The notes: generated by a model not told the origin, from the sequence alone. Counted from the stretch's first letter, positions 17,582 to 26,375 are shown. The stretch: DNA of 64,000 nt from Lachnospiraceae bacterium (GCA_009774395.1 VSNQ01000003.1:1-64000), one strand, 5' to 3'. Translations and numbers: made by a program.

Positions 17582-17589
17582 AACACATC

Positions 17590-17664
17590 TTATAAATTTA
17601 CAGTTCTCGAGGTAATCATATGCTTTATGAAGTTGTCTAAAATATTGTTATACGCATTCAACAT
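17590..17664 (-). CDS. 24-codon ORF with strong ribosome binding site
   Basis: ATG at 17664 is preceded by ACGGAGG at eight bases, one of the best ribosome binding sites in the window. The 24-residue product (starting MLNAYNNILDNFIKHM) is amphipathic-looking. It is followed at once by two stacked terminators. It may be a leader peptide for the rsgA operon, a free-standing small peptide gene, or a toxin- or signal-like peptide; sequence alone does not decide. Confidence 0.5.
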   Translation of the reverse strand: MLNAYNNILDNFIKHMITSRTVNL

Positions 17665-17735
17665 AAAAATTACCTCCGTTTCTTTAAGTTCTCTCGAAAA
17701 CCCAAACCCTTTGAACTTCCTCATTTTTTATTTGC

Positions 17736-17776
17736 ACTAAAATGTTTTTCACCTCTGATTTTTGTAACATTTTAGT
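17736..17776 (-). promoter_or_regulatory. 11-bp perfect inverted repeat upstream of the 24-codon ORF
   Basis: ACTAAAATGTT (17736-17746) and AACATTTTAGT (17766-17776) are exact complements separated by 19 bases that include an AGAGGTG. It could be an operator or an RNA hairpin in the small ORF leader. Confidence 0.5.
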
Positions 17777-17783
17777 TTTTTTC

Positions 17784-17811
17784 AAAAACTATTGAAAGCC
17801 TCCCCCAATAG
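17784..17811 (-). terminator. Terminator after the secreted DUF4097-like gene
   Basis: On the minus strand CTATTG pairs with CAATAG, followed by TTTTT. It lies 13 bases past the stop of the gene at 17825. Confidence 0.65.
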
Positions 17812-17824
17812 TGTCGGATACAAA

Positions 17825-18529
17825 TTAATTATTTGCAAATAATTGAAACACACACTCACATACATCTACGCTCATTTTCGGCTGTCCTAAACCAATTGTA
17901 AAATCACTGCTCCAATCCAAAGGCAATTTTGTATTGCAGAAGCTGTCATTTAACTGAAATTTCAGATTTGTTGGCTGATTTGCAAATGTAAACACTACAA
18001 AAGATTGCTTTGCTTTGAATTCAAAGTCATCTAATATAGGTTCTGAATCTATTTTATAATTATCTCGATATGAGTCAATATTTATTTTATTATCACTATT
18101 TTTATTGCTTATCCTAACTGCACAATTTTCAGTTATAATATTCCCATCAATATTAATATCGTCTAAAACGATTCCTGAACCAAGTTTTCCGTTAATGCAT
18201 AAGAGGTCTATATCTCTATCTGGTATCTTAATAAGCACACCCCCATCATCTAAGGTAGGACTTATTCCAGCTCCTATATAATTTATAGTAATCTTATAAT
18301 TATTTCCATTCTTTGATGTTATCAGATTATAAATTTTATCCGAACCTGTTCCATAATATTCTGTTTCTACATCATTGGAACTACTCATTTCCAATTTAAT
18401 ATTTGCCCTTTCAATCTCAACTTCAATCATATTACTACTCGTTTCTACTTCCTGAGCATTCGATATAGAAGGCATTCCGCACACTAAAATACTAATAAGA
18501 GCAGCCAAAACGATAATTTTACCTTTCAT
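17825..18529 (-). CDS. Secreted beta-rich protein, DUF4097-like
   Basis: A 234-residue exported protein with a signal peptide (residues 1-25, ending SISNAQE). The mature part is strand-rich with short repeated turns (IDLLCINGKLGSGIVLDDIN, IDGNIITENCAVRISNKNSD) that resemble DUF4097/adhesin-like right-handed beta folds. No catalytic motif is seen. The start follows AGGAGG. It is the last gene after the sigma-ABC operon, 137 bases after the permease stop, and may be part of that regulon. The family call is tentative. Confidence 0.6.
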   Translation of the reverse strand: MKGKIIVLAALISILVCGMPSISNAQEVETSSNMIEVEIERANIKLEMSSSNDVETEYYGTGSDKIYNLITSKNGNNYKITINYIGAGISPTLDDGGVLIKIPDRDIDLLCINGKLGSGIVLDDINIDGNIITENCAVRISNKNSDNKINIDSYRDNYKIDSEPILDDFEFKAKQSFVVFTFANQPTNLKFQLNDSFCNTKLPLDWSSDFTIGLGQPKMSVDVCECVFQLFANN

Positions 18530-18666
18530 TTTTACCTCCTAAAATTTTTAAATTCTTTTCAATAATTTCTGAAATTACTCTTAATATTTAGATTTTTATA
18601 CTTTTTTGTTTTTTCTACTGTAACAAAAATCTAAGAATATGTCAATATATTTTAATAAAGCAAAAC

Positions 18667-19884
18667 CTACTTCCCCCGCAGACTTCCCCGCACAAACCCT
18701 TTGCGTGTAAATGCCAGTGCCGCCGCACTCACTGCCGTATATACAATTACTACCATTGCCAGATATGATATCACGAAATTCCCCACAGTGTAGCTTACAA
18801 ATGACCCAAGCATTTCTTTTACATCGATCGCTCTCACTGGAAAAAGATAATTTAGATGATTCCACAGACCGCTTTCCTTGCTCATTGGAAAAAACGCCGG
18901 CGCTATCATAATTGTTACGCCGATCACAAGCACCGCAAGAGAAGAGCGTAATCCAGCAGAACAACAAAGCAAAAACAAGGCAATTGTAATGCTAATCAAT
19001 AAAATTATTACAAAAGTAAGAAGGCATACCTGTGCTGCATTCATAGAATACGGAATAACACTATTCCAAAGCTGCACCGGCAAATCTGCGCCATGAAAAC
19101 CCAAAAGCAGCCCAATTGTAGCGACAGCCAGTAAATTGCCAAGTGTCAAATATCCCACTGTAAAAATCACAGAAGCCAGTATCTTTGTATAAATCAGGCG
19201 ATTTTTTCCGAATTTCGTTGTTAAAAGCAGCGCCGCCGCGCCCGACTCATATTCCGACGCAAATACAGGACTTACACATATAATAATTACAAATACCAAA
19301 TAAAAACCAATATTAATAATCTCCCATATAGTACTCATTTCACGTTTGCTGCCCCAACGAAATGGAACTTCTACATTTTCCGCTTTCTGTATCCAGTATT
19401 GCTTTTCCGCCTCTTTATAATTTCCAGACGAAAAATCCATATTTAAGTAATCCTTAATTTTTGCCATCCGCTGTTTGTAGAACTGTGCCCCCTTAGAGAG
19501 ATCAATTGCGTTCAGTACGTTATTATCAATAATTTCTTCCCGCATATCGGTATAATTCTTCACTGTAAAATAAAAGATATCCCCCAGCGGACGAATCACT
19601 TCCATATAGGCATCGTCACGCTCCAAATCCAATTGATAATTTTGTATCTGTTGCACCAACTGCGTAATATATTCGTCCGTAATGATTTTAGTCTGCTGCG
19701 CCGCCTGCTCTCTACTGCGCGAAAAACTTTCCATTCCTTCTAAATAAGTATCCGTCGTTTTATCATAAAACCTCTCCTGCGTAATATAATTAAACATACA
19801 GACCGCAATTAAAACATATCCTGAAATCATCGCGATTATATTTAACCTACGCCCAAATATCTTTTTCCACTCAAACCAAATCAT
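18667..19884 (-). CDS. ABC-2 type transporter permease
   Basis: A 405-residue membrane protein. One membrane segment lies near residues 15-35 (LNIIAMISGYVLIAVCMFNY), then a large extracytoplasmic helical domain of about 140 residues rich in Glu, Gln and Lys, then five to six membrane segments (INIGFYLVFVIIICVSPVFA, ILASVIFTVGYLTLGN, VCLLTFVIILLISITIALFL, and others). This is the layout of ABC-2 permeases with ECF-linked ATPases. ATG at 19884 follows GGAGG by nine bases. Its ATPase partner is the gene just upstream (20038-20775). Transported substrate unknown. Confidence 0.85.
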   Translation of the reverse strand: MIWFEWKKIFGRRLNIIAMISGYVLIAVCMFNYITQERFYDKTTDTYLEGMESFSRSREQAAQQTKIITDEYITQLVQQIQNYQLDLERDDAYMEVIRPLGDIFYFTVKNYTDMREEIIDNNVLNAIDLSKGAQFYKQRMAKIKDYLNMDFSSGNYKEAEKQYWIQKAENVEVPFRWGSKREMSTIWEIINIGFYLVFVIIICVSPVFASEYESGAAALLLTTKFGKNRLIYTKILASVIFTVGYLTLGNLLAVATIGLLLGFHGADLPVQLWNSVIPYSMNAAQVCLLTFVIILLISITIALFLLCCSAGLRSSLAVLVIGVTIMIAPAFFPMSKESGLWNHLNYLFPVRAIDVKEMLGSFVSYTVGNFVISYLAMVVIVYTAVSAAALAFTRKGFVRGSLRGK

Positions 19885-19921
19885 TAAAAAATCCTCCAAA
19901 TTTGAAATATCTGTTATCTGT

Positions 19922-20040
19922 AAAGCCTATCACTTTTATTTTTTGAACGTAAAACAAATTTATATTATATGCAAAGCCTATCACTTTTATTTTTAGAACG
20001 TAAAACAAATTTATATTATATGCAAAGCCTATCACTTTTA
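19922..20040 (-). repeat. 51-bp tandem repeat, about 2.3 copies
   Basis: The unit beginning AAAGCCTATCACTTTTATT occurs at 19922, 19973 and 20024 with a period of 51 bases; the third, partial copy runs into the 3-prime end of the ABC ATPase gene. It is a tandem duplication of the sequence around that stop codon. Confidence 0.85.
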
Positions 20041-20775
20041 TTGAAAATAAAATAAATACAATTTTTCAAGATTAAACGGTTCTTCTTTACCAGGGTTTAC
20101 GACTGCGAGATAGTGCTCTTTTAATGATTCCAACGTTCCCTGCGTAATAAACTGTCCCTGTTTCATTAGAAAAATCCAATCTGCGATCTCCTCAATATCC
20201 GATACAATATGCGTGGACAGTACTACAATCCTCTCTTTGCCTAAATCTGCAATCATATTGCGGAAACGCACACGTTCTTTGGGGTCAAGTCCAGCTGTCG
20301 GTTCATCTAAAATCAAGATTTTCGGATTATTTAGCAATGCCTGCGCAATTCCCAGCCGCTGGCGCATCCCACCGGAAAACGTCTTAATTTTCTGCCGTGC
20401 CTGCTCGTCTAATCCCACTTTTTTCAAAAGATAACGGCTGTGCTGTCTTGCATAGCTTCGGCTTAATCCCTTTAATGACGCAATATACAGCATAAATTCC
20501 ATCGCCGTAAAATTGGGATAATATCCAAATTCCTGCGGCAAATATCCCAAAATATCCCGATAATCACTGCCCATTGCACCGATATCCATACCATCAACAC
20601 GTATTTCCCCGCTGCTAATCTCCAAAATACCGCAAATCATACGCATTAGCGTTGTCTTTCCCGCACCATTTGCTCCCAGAAGCCCATACACGCCCTCCTG
20701 CAATTTCGCGCTTAAACGATCGACCGCAATTTTATTTTTATACTGTTTTGTTACTCTATCTAATACCAGTTCCAT
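20038..20775 (-). CDS. ABC transporter ATP-binding protein
   Basis: A 245-residue ATPase. Walker A is GANGAGKTT near residue 35, Q-loop LPQEFGYYPNFT near 78, signature FSGGMRQRLGIAQAL near 130, Walker B ILILDEPTAGLDP near 152, and H-loop LSTHIVSD near 187. The ATG at 20775 follows GGGGG; an upstream in-frame start has no site. It pairs with the permease gene that follows. The operon order (ECF sigma, membrane protein, ATPase, permease) suggests expression under the operon sigma factor. The gene end is duplicated by the 51-bp tandem repeat. Confidence 0.92.
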   Translation of the reverse strand: MELVLDRVTKQYKNKIAVDRLSAKLQEGVYGLLGANGAGKTTLMRMICGILEISSGEIRVDGMDIGAMGSDYRDILGYLPQEFGYYPNFTAMEFMLYIASLKGLSRSYARQHSRYLLKKVGLDEQARQKIKTFSGGMRQRLGIAQALLNNPKILILDEPTAGLDPKERVRFRNMIADLGKERIVVLSTHIVSDIEEIADWIFLMKQGQFITQGTLESLKEHYLAVVNPGKEEPFNLEKLYLFYFQ

Positions 20776-20862
20776 TTTTATACCCCCTGCACACCCTGTA
20801 CTGCAATTCAACCTTGCTTTATTGTATATTAAACGGCAAAAAGATTTGCCGTTTCTCACCGC

Positions 20863-21684
20863 CTATCCTCCGAAATTGAATGCCGCTTTTTCAAACGTTG
20901 CCAACTTTCTGCATAGACATACAAATTGATATCCTAACCAGAACACGCCTAATACGCACACAGCGCACCACACTTTGAAATAAAACGGTTCATACCACCC
21001 GAAATATTTTGTATTTCCCATGACCGTCAGAATCACAGTTCCCAGATAAACGCCAATTCCTGCGCTGCGAAGCTGCTCCCCTTGGCAATACTGCATTATT
21101 TTCAGTAAGACTCCTGTTATCATTATCATTGGCGTAAACCCATAGATTAGAAGCTTCCCCGCATCAGATTCCAGCCCCTTATGCAGCACTATAATTTCCA
21201 CTGCTAAAATTACACAATGGAATACTCCCAAAAACAGCATCCGCACAATAACCACTTCCCGCAGCGAATACTTCGTTGCATATTCGATTTCCAGCATACT
21301 CCTTTGATAAACTTTTGTAATTGTTTCCACTGTAAGCAGTACCAGCAGCGGCGGCAGGAGCGATATCATTACCAATACACCATTTCTATCCGCTTCCCCG
21401 AAAAAATAACCTACACTGTGCCGCATAAGATAGCAAAACAGTACAATCCATGCGATCTGCCAGACAAGACAATATTTCCCCAGATATCCAATCTGCTCTA
21501 ACACAAAACTAACTGCGCTTCCTCTTGTCTTATACGGCGCTTTTTCCTGTAATAAGGCTTTTGTCTGTACCCTTGACTCTGCCTGTAACAAAGACACTAT
21601 CTGCTTCTCTTTTTCTTTTGGAATCAGCATTTTGCATTCTGCCGCATACTGCCTTAGCTGTTTTTTAAGTTTTCTTTGTGTCAT
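20863..21684 (-). CDS. Membrane protein of the sigma-ABC operon
   Basis: A 273-residue protein. The N-terminal 85 residues are soluble and basic (QRKLKKQLRQYAAECKMLIPKEKEKQ), the rest has six membrane segments (CLVWQIAWIVLFCYLMR, VLVMISLLPPLLVLLTVETI, and others). The start overlaps the sigma gene end by 20 bases. An N-terminal cytosolic segment plus membrane domain directly after an ECF sigma gene is where an anti-sigma factor would be, so it may hold the sigma factor at the membrane, or be an accessory permease. No known anti-sigma motif (such as ZAS) is seen. Confidence 0.75.
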   Translation of the reverse strand: MTQRKLKKQLRQYAAECKMLIPKEKEKQIVSLLQAESRVQTKALLQEKAPYKTRGSAVSFVLEQIGYLGKYCLVWQIAWIVLFCYLMRHSVGYFFGEADRNGVLVMISLLPPLLVLLTVETITKVYQRSMLEIEYATKYSLREVVIVRMLFLGVFHCVILAVEIIVLHKGLESDAGKLLIYGFTPMIMITGVLLKIMQYCQGEQLRSAGIGVYLGTVILTVMGNTKYFGWYEPFYFKVWCAVCVLGVFWLGYQFVCLCRKLATFEKAAFNFGG

Positions 21685-22135
21685 AGGTGCCTCCTTCCAT
21701 TGCGGATAACAACTCCAATCCTTTTTTTACTCTGTATTTTGCCAGTGACAGACTGATTTCCAATATGGAAGCAATCTCCGCATATTTTAAATTCTGAAAA
21801 TAACGCAGCGTCACTGCTTCCCGCAAATCCTCCGGAAGTGATAATAACAGTTGTTTTAATAACGCCTGTTCTTCTATACAGTTCCCCGTTTCCTGTTCCG
21901 GCAGTTGCTCCATTAAAATGGGGGAATGCTTTTTGTAGAAATCTTTGCACTTATTTTTGGCAATGGTATAGAGGTAATTTTTCGTCTTTCCAAGATGACA
22001 GTAATGATTATAATGCTCTATAAAACTTACAAAAGTATCCTGACATATATCTTCCGCCGCAGCGCGGCTGTCAACATGATGATAACAATATAAGAAAATC
22101 TCGTCATAATACTTTCTGATAATCTTTTCCAGCAC
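21665..22135 (-). CDS. ECF-type RNA polymerase sigma factor
   Basis: About 156 residues with sigma region 2 (IIRKYYDEIFLYCYHHVDSRAAAEDICQDTFVSF, residues 5-38) and region 4 (LPEDLREAVTLRYFQNLKYAEIASILEISLSLAKYRVKKGLELL, residues 100-145). I choose a GTG start at 22135 because GGAGG lies seven bases upstream; a TTG one codon earlier is too close. It heads the operon of a membrane protein, an ABC ATPase and a permease. Such sigma-ABC clusters often respond to envelope stress or peptide antibiotics, but no signal is shown here. Confidence 0.9.
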   Translation of the reverse strand: MLEKIIRKYYDEIFLYCYHHVDSRAAAEDICQDTFVSFIEHYNHYCHLGKTKNYLYTIAKNKCKDFYKKHSPILMEQLPEQETGNCIEEQALLKQLLLSLPEDLREAVTLRYFQNLKYAEIASILEISLSLAKYRVKKGLELLSAMEGGTYDTKKT

Positions 22136-22199
22136 CAAATCACCTCCCTATCTTATATAACGAATCATAACCATAAAAAGTCAAAAAAATAATTAAATT

Positions 22200-22270
22200 G
22201 TGCAAAATGCTAAAGTGCAAGCATTTTGGCGCATAATTCCCACTACTTTGGCGTGGGTGTGAAAAGTAAC
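22200..22270. repeat. R3 repeat, right part
   Basis: Matches the right half of the 9458 copy, from CAAAATGCTAAA through GGCGTGGGTGTGAAAAGTAAC. Confidence 0.7.
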
Positions 22271-22309
22271 AATTGCAGTTCAACCTACAAAAATTATCCT
22301 TTCACGCTA

Positions 22310-22355
22310 TTGACAAAGCAAAAATATCATATTATTATATACTTAGCAATACTAA
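22310..22355 (+). promoter_or_regulatory. Promoter and inverted-repeat operator far upstream of padR
   Basis: TTGACA (22310-22315) and TATTAT (22333-22338) are 17 bases apart. Just downstream, ACTTAG-CAATA-CTAAAT (22341-22357) is a near-perfect inverted repeat, a plausible PadR operator. The padR gene begins 630 bases further on, beyond a block of repeats, so the block has probably been inserted into the original short leader. Confidence 0.65.
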
Positions 22356-22383
22356 ATATATAACAATACCAATAAAACTATGG

Positions 22384-22940
22384 ATTGGTCGTCCACTTAG
22401 GAACTGATTTTTTAGCGGTGGCAGCGGAGAACAGACTAGTACAGCGTTTTCTTAATCCCCATATGCTTAGGAACTGTTAATAAATAACTTTTAAATAACG
22501 CGTAGGATTTTTCTTCGAGAGTGCCACTCAAAAATCAGGCGCATAGCGGGCTATGTAATTGATTTTTGAGTGGTGCTATCGGAGAAAAAGACAAGTGGAA
22601 TTAAAAGTTATTTTTGAACAGTTCCTTAGTGCTTGATATTTTCGTCAGCGCAAGGCGGAGGAAGGAAGCAATGCGGTGGCATTGTTGACTGACGACAACG
22701 CGGTGATGGCGTAAATAGCGCGTGCTAAGTGTATGAGGGATTAGGAACTGTTAATAAATTACTTATGACAATTACTTGTCTAAATGTCCATCTGCGGCAT
22801 CAGATAATCTTGACATAGCCCACTATGCCTGCGATTTTCTTCTTTGCATATGAACATTTATACGGCGTACTTGTCACAAGCAATTTCTGAACAGTTCCTT
22901 AGGAAATGCTGTACTAGGAATATGGTAAGTTAATTCGTGA
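22384..22940. repeat. R4 repeat island in the padR leader
   Basis: It holds at least two complete R4 elements, 22467-22629 and 22741-22903, each bounded by TTAGGAACTGTTAATAAAT and its complement ending ACAGTTCCTTAG, plus R4-like ends near 22397 and 22928. The two share ends but have different cores. Another inverted sequence (CTTAGTGCTTG and GCGTGCTAAG) lies between them. The words TATGGA before and TATGGTGGA after the island could be a target duplication. Confidence 0.7.
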
Positions 22941-22970
22941 CAGTTCCTTATGGTGGATAGGAGTATAAAA

Positions 22971-23303
22971 ATGAATGATAAATACGAACGGCAAATGAAA
23001 AAAGGCGTGCTGGATATGCTGATTTTAAAGCTTTTGCAGGAAAAACCCAAATACGGCTACCAGCTTATCAGTGAGTTAAAAGAAAAAAGTAACTCTGTTT
23101 TTGTGCTGAAAGAGGGCACCTTATACCCGATTTTATATCGGTTGGAGGATGAGCAGCTTGTCGAAAGCAATTGGAGCGCCGCTGCGGGAAAACAGCTTCC
23201 ACGGAAATATTATAGTATTACGGAAAAAGGGAAAGCGCTGCTGCCAGAGTTATCGCAGACATGGAACCGGATATCGGCAGGGATTCAGCAGATTATGAAT
23301 TAA
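22971..23303 (+). CDS. PadR family transcriptional regulator
   Basis: A 110-residue regulator with the PadR winged helix: QMKKGVLDMLILKLLQEKPKYGYQLISEL (residues 6-35), LKEGTLYPILYRLEDEQLVESNW (residues 47-70) and RKYYSITEKGKALL (residues 82-95). ATG at 22971 follows ATAGGAG at seven bases; an ATG seven codons earlier has no site. It is followed after 80 bases by a DUF1700-like membrane protein gene, the usual partner in Firmicutes, and the pair is normally autoregulated. Confidence 0.93.
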   Translation: MNDKYERQMKKGVLDMLILKLLQEKPKYGYQLISELKEKSNSVFVLKEGTLYPILYRLEDEQLVESNWSAAAGKQLPRKYYSITEKGKALLPELSQTWNRISAGIQQIMN

Positions 23304-23383
23304 TACTGTATTGCCATGATACCAGCATACGGTATTTATCAGAAAACATAACTATTTATTGGAACTGCTATGGAGGATAAGCA

Positions 23384-24040
23384 ATGATGACAACAGAAAA
23401 CTATGTAAATGCAATTGTCAAACAACTAAAATGTTCCCGCAGGAAACGCAAAGAAATCAAACAACAATTACTATCCGATATTGCAGCGGCAATTGAAAAT
23501 GGCGAAACAGCCGCAGCAATAATGGCGCGCATGGGCTCTGCCAAAGAAGCCGCCGCAGAATTTAACCAAAATTTATCGCAGACAGAGCAAAAACACTTTT
23601 CCCGCAGCCGGAAAATCAAAGCTGTTTCTTCTATTATAATAGTGCTGGCACTGCTGCTGCTTTTCTTGGTATATTGGTTTCTTCCCAAAAGCTATCCCAT
23701 CGGAACCAGCGGCGCATTTGACGAAAAAACAGTTGAACAGGAAGTCCAGAAAATTATCCAGCTTTTGGACGCACGCGATTATCCAGCACTACGCGCGGCT
23801 TCCATTCCCATTATGCAGAAAGTGCTTGAGAATGAACAGCAAATTGAAGATGTAAAAGAAAATCTATCCCGTGACTGGGGCAGCTTCCGCTCTTTTGGCA
23901 CAATGTATATGGCAGAAATAAAACAACGCGGGCAGCTTATGGCATACTGCGAGGTTACGGCATCCTACGAAAATACCAACGTGACATATACACTTCTTTT
24001 CGACAAAGAACTGCGGCTTGCAGGTTTATATATGAAATAA
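23384..24040 (+). CDS. DUF1700-like membrane protein with DUF3887-like tail
   Basis: A 218-residue protein. Residues 1-70 are the cytosolic helical domain typical of PadR partners (YVNAIVKQLKCSRRKRKEIKQQL, IMARMGSAKEAAAEFN). One membrane segment lies at about 84-104 (VSSIIIVLALLLLFLVYWF). The outer domain, residues 115-218, resembles DUF3887 (VQKIIQLLDARDYPALRA, TNVTYTLLFDKELRLAGLYM). GGAGG precedes the start. It probably works with PadR in sensing envelope conditions; function is not known. It may be co-transcribed with padR. Confidence 0.8.
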   Translation: MMTTENYVNAIVKQLKCSRRKRKEIKQQLLSDIAAAIENGETAAAIMARMGSAKEAAAEFNQNLSQTEQKHFSRSRKIKAVSSIIIVLALLLLFLVYWFLPKSYPIGTSGAFDEKTVEQEVQKIIQLLDARDYPALRAASIPIMQKVLENEQQIEDVKENLSRDWGSFRSFGTMYMAEIKQRGQLMAYCEVTASYENTNVTYTLLFDKELRLAGLYMK

Positions 24041-24201
24041 TAAAAGCTCGTTGTATTGCTACACCTTCAAATGTACTGTGTACAGCGGTGCAGATAATCT
24101 TAACCCCCAAAAAGTGGTAAAAGAGTATCAGAAAATTCGCACTGTGAAGTTAAAAGCATTTTTTATCTCCTGTTGATGACGGGAAAGGAATGGTGAGAAC
24201 T

Positions 24202-24504
24202 ATGTTAGCATTTATTATATGGGCACTTTTAGGCGTTGTATATATTGGATTAAGCGTTTTTGTCTTTTTCTCCTCCATTGCGCCTTGGGCAAATTTTCAA
24301 GTAAAGGATATTGCAGGTTATAATAAAGCGCTTGGCAAACTTGGTATTATATGTGGAACGATTCTAATATTGTTAGGGCTGCCGCTTTTGTGTGAACAAA
24401 ACTCACCTTTTATCGCATTATCCATATTAGGCACTATGGCAGACGCCATCGCTTTTATGGCTGTCTATTTTCTAGTAATTGAACGCAAATACCGAAACCG
24501 ATAA
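24202..24504 (+). CDS. Small membrane protein (about 100 aa)
   Basis: Three membrane segments (MLAFIIWALLGVVYIGLSVF, LGIICGTILILLGLPLL, ALSILGTMADAIAFMAVYF). The VKDIAGYNKALGKL segment between the first and second is seen in small membrane proteins found with PadR, SdpI or DUF3784 genes. An ATG at 24190 is also possible, but the AAGGA is then too near. It lies in a cluster of small membrane protein genes with the same orientation as padR. Confidence 0.7.
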   Translation: MLAFIIWALLGVVYIGLSVFVFFSSIAPWANFQVKDIAGYNKALGKLGIICGTILILLGLPLLCEQNSPFIALSILGTMADAIAFMAVYFLVIERKYRNR

Positions 24505-24564
24505 TCATTATTATTTCTAAAAGATTGATTCTGAAACGTTATTTTTGAAACATTATTTTATTGA

Positions 24565-24660
24565 GGCTGACGCAATAAGCTTTGATTATATAAGATATAG
24601 TGTAAATCGGCGTACGATGTGAAACTATCTTGTATATGTTTTCCTTCATGCGACAGCCCC
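24565..24660 (+). repeat. R5 repeat
   Basis: About 96 bp starting GGCTGACGCAATAAGCTTTG and ending TTCATGCGACAGCCCC, with inverted ends. It shares TATAAGATATAGTGTAAATC with the 31961 copy. Confidence 0.7.
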
Positions 24661-24678
24661 AACCGAAAGGAGAGGTCT

Positions 24679-25011
24679 ATGAATTTAGGTGTTTGGATGT
24701 GTATTGTCTGTGTACCCTTCTATTTTTTACTGGCATTGTTTTTTGGGCTTTTAAAAGAAAAATCAGCAGTTTTTATCTCAGGATTTAATACTCTGCCCAA
24801 AAACCAGCAATGCTTATATAATCGCGCAGCTATGGCAAAAGATATGCGGAATATGTTTCTGCTTTGGACGGCAGTAATGAGCGCAGGCGCTGTTGGATCT
24901 TATTTGGTTTCCGGATATATCGCAATTGCGGCATATGGCGTCTGGCTGGTTTCCTTGTTCCGCAATGTTCATCTTGATGCACACAAGGCATTTGAAAAAT
25001 ATTTATTATAA
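24679..25011 (+). CDS. DUF3784-like small membrane protein
   Basis: A 110-residue protein with three membrane segments (LGVWMCIVCVPFYFLLALFF, MRNMFLLWTAVMSAGAVGSYLV, IAIAAYGVWLVSLF). The segment FISGFNTLPKNQQCLYNRAAMAKDMRN is the DUF3784 pattern. ATG at 24679 is chosen for the GGAGAGG just upstream; earlier codons extend into the R5 repeat. It precedes an SdpI-family gene by 33 bases and is probably in the same transcript. Confidence 0.8.
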   Translation: MNLGVWMCIVCVPFYFLLALFFGLLKEKSAVFISGFNTLPKNQQCLYNRAAMAKDMRNMFLLWTAVMSAGAVGSYLVSGYIAIAAYGVWLVSLFRNVHLDAHKAFEKYLL

Positions 25012-25044
25012 AGCTTGCATTCATTATAAGGGAGGGGAACTTCT

Positions 25045-25440
25045 ATGTGGTTTTGGTGGTTTATGCTGATAAGCAGCTTACTAATTCCAGTGCTTATGAT
25101 TACTGCTGGATGGTTTATGTGGAAACGTCCGCCGAAAAAAATTAATTCTGCAATCGGATACCGGACATCACGTTCCATGAAAAATATAAATACATGGCAG
25201 TTTGCGCACCACTACTGCGGACAACTATGGTGGAAAATCGGCTGGATAATGCTGCTGCCGTCCTTTGTTATTTATTTACCGTTTTATTCTGGCTCTGAAA
25301 ATACAATTGGAATCATTGGCAGTATTTTGGTTACACTTCAATGCGCGGTGCTAATACTATCCATTGTACCAACAGAATTAGCTTTAAAACGCAGCTTCAC
25401 AAACGACGGCACGCAAAAAACAGTGTTTAAGGAAAAGTAA
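25045..25440 (+). CDS. SdpI family membrane protein
   Basis: A 131-residue protein with the SdpI-family core: the first membrane segment (WWFMLISSLLIPVLMITAGWFMW), then PKKINSAIGYRTSRSMKNINTWQFAHHYCGQLWWKIG, which is the family hallmark, and two more segments. SdpI in B. subtilis gives immunity to the SDP killing peptide, and many relatives are simply small membrane proteins of unknown role; no SdpC-type toxin gene is seen here. Start follows GGAGGGG. It ends the cluster of small membrane genes. Confidence 0.88.
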   Translation: MWFWWFMLISSLLIPVLMITAGWFMWKRPPKKINSAIGYRTSRSMKNINTWQFAHHYCGQLWWKIGWIMLLPSFVIYLPFYSGSENTIGIIGSILVTLQCAVLILSIVPTELALKRSFTNDGTQKTVFKEK

Positions 25441-25559
25441 TGGCTCCAGCATTACATCATAGCGTCCAAATCCGCTTTCACGATTTGATGTAACATTCTT
25501 TTACACGCTGTTTTACTCCCAAGACCAGAAGCCTCCAGCGCCCCATAAACTTCCTCCTA

Positions 25560-26375
25560 TCACTCATACGTTCGTTGTCTGCACACCAATATCACAGTCA
25601 GCAACGCACCCAGTATTACAATTATCACGGCTGCTGTCATATAAGGGAGTACCGATTCTCCTTGATACTCCACCGAATGAATATCAAATACAGCAACCTC
25701 CACATCTGCAAGTTTTAGTTCCGTCTGCGTTTCTGTGGAAGCGGCTGCCACACTGCCGCCAAGCGATTCCACTAAATCCTTATCCGCCTGAAGCTGATCC
25801 ATTAAAACGGTACCATCAGGCAAACGGAAGCTTATGCGTGATAATTCAATATTCGCAGCATCAGACACCGTATTCCACCATGAACCATATCCAAAGTACA
25901 ATGCTTCTGCACCTGACAGCCAAGTTAAAACAGGACTAAAATCAGATTCTGCTGTAAAGTCACCATCCGCTGCTTCAGGATTATTTAAAATGGTCTGGTC
26001 GTAACACAATGTATCGTTTGCATACACTGCAAAACCGTTTGGCAAAAGTTCGATACGGATTAACGCACCATCCTTAATATAATCCGTAACAATATTGTAA
26101 TTAAACAAATTTGCATCATAAAAACCGCCGAATCCAGCACTGTTGTATCCCAGATAAGACCCCGGCGTAAAATAAAGCTTCCCATCATACGCACCAGAGC
26201 CGTTTATCGCAAAAATAGTACCCAAAACATGCACATCCCAGGTAGGATTGGCATAAAATTCAATAATTGCGCCTTGTGATGTATCTTTTCCATGAAATGG
26301 ATTTTCATAAGCATACACAGGTGTAAAGTCGCCGCTTGTTTCTGAATGCAAGTTCCTGATAAGTATTTTCATCAT
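25560..26375 (-). pseudogene. Fragment of a LamG/concanavalin-like surface protein
   Basis: From about 26340 down to 25560 the frame encodes a lectin-like beta sandwich (GAIIEFYANPTWDVHVLGTIFA, FTPGSYLGYNSAGFGGFYDAN, IRIELLPNGFAVYANDTLCYD, LYFGYGSWWNTVSDA) followed by a membrane segment (YMTAAVIIVILGALLTVILVC) and a short basic tail. Its 5-prime end is fused, in another frame, to a chemoreceptor fragment. In-frame ATG codons exist at 26375 and 26372, so a short protein could still be made, but it would lack an export signal. Probably a remnant. Confidence 0.7.
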
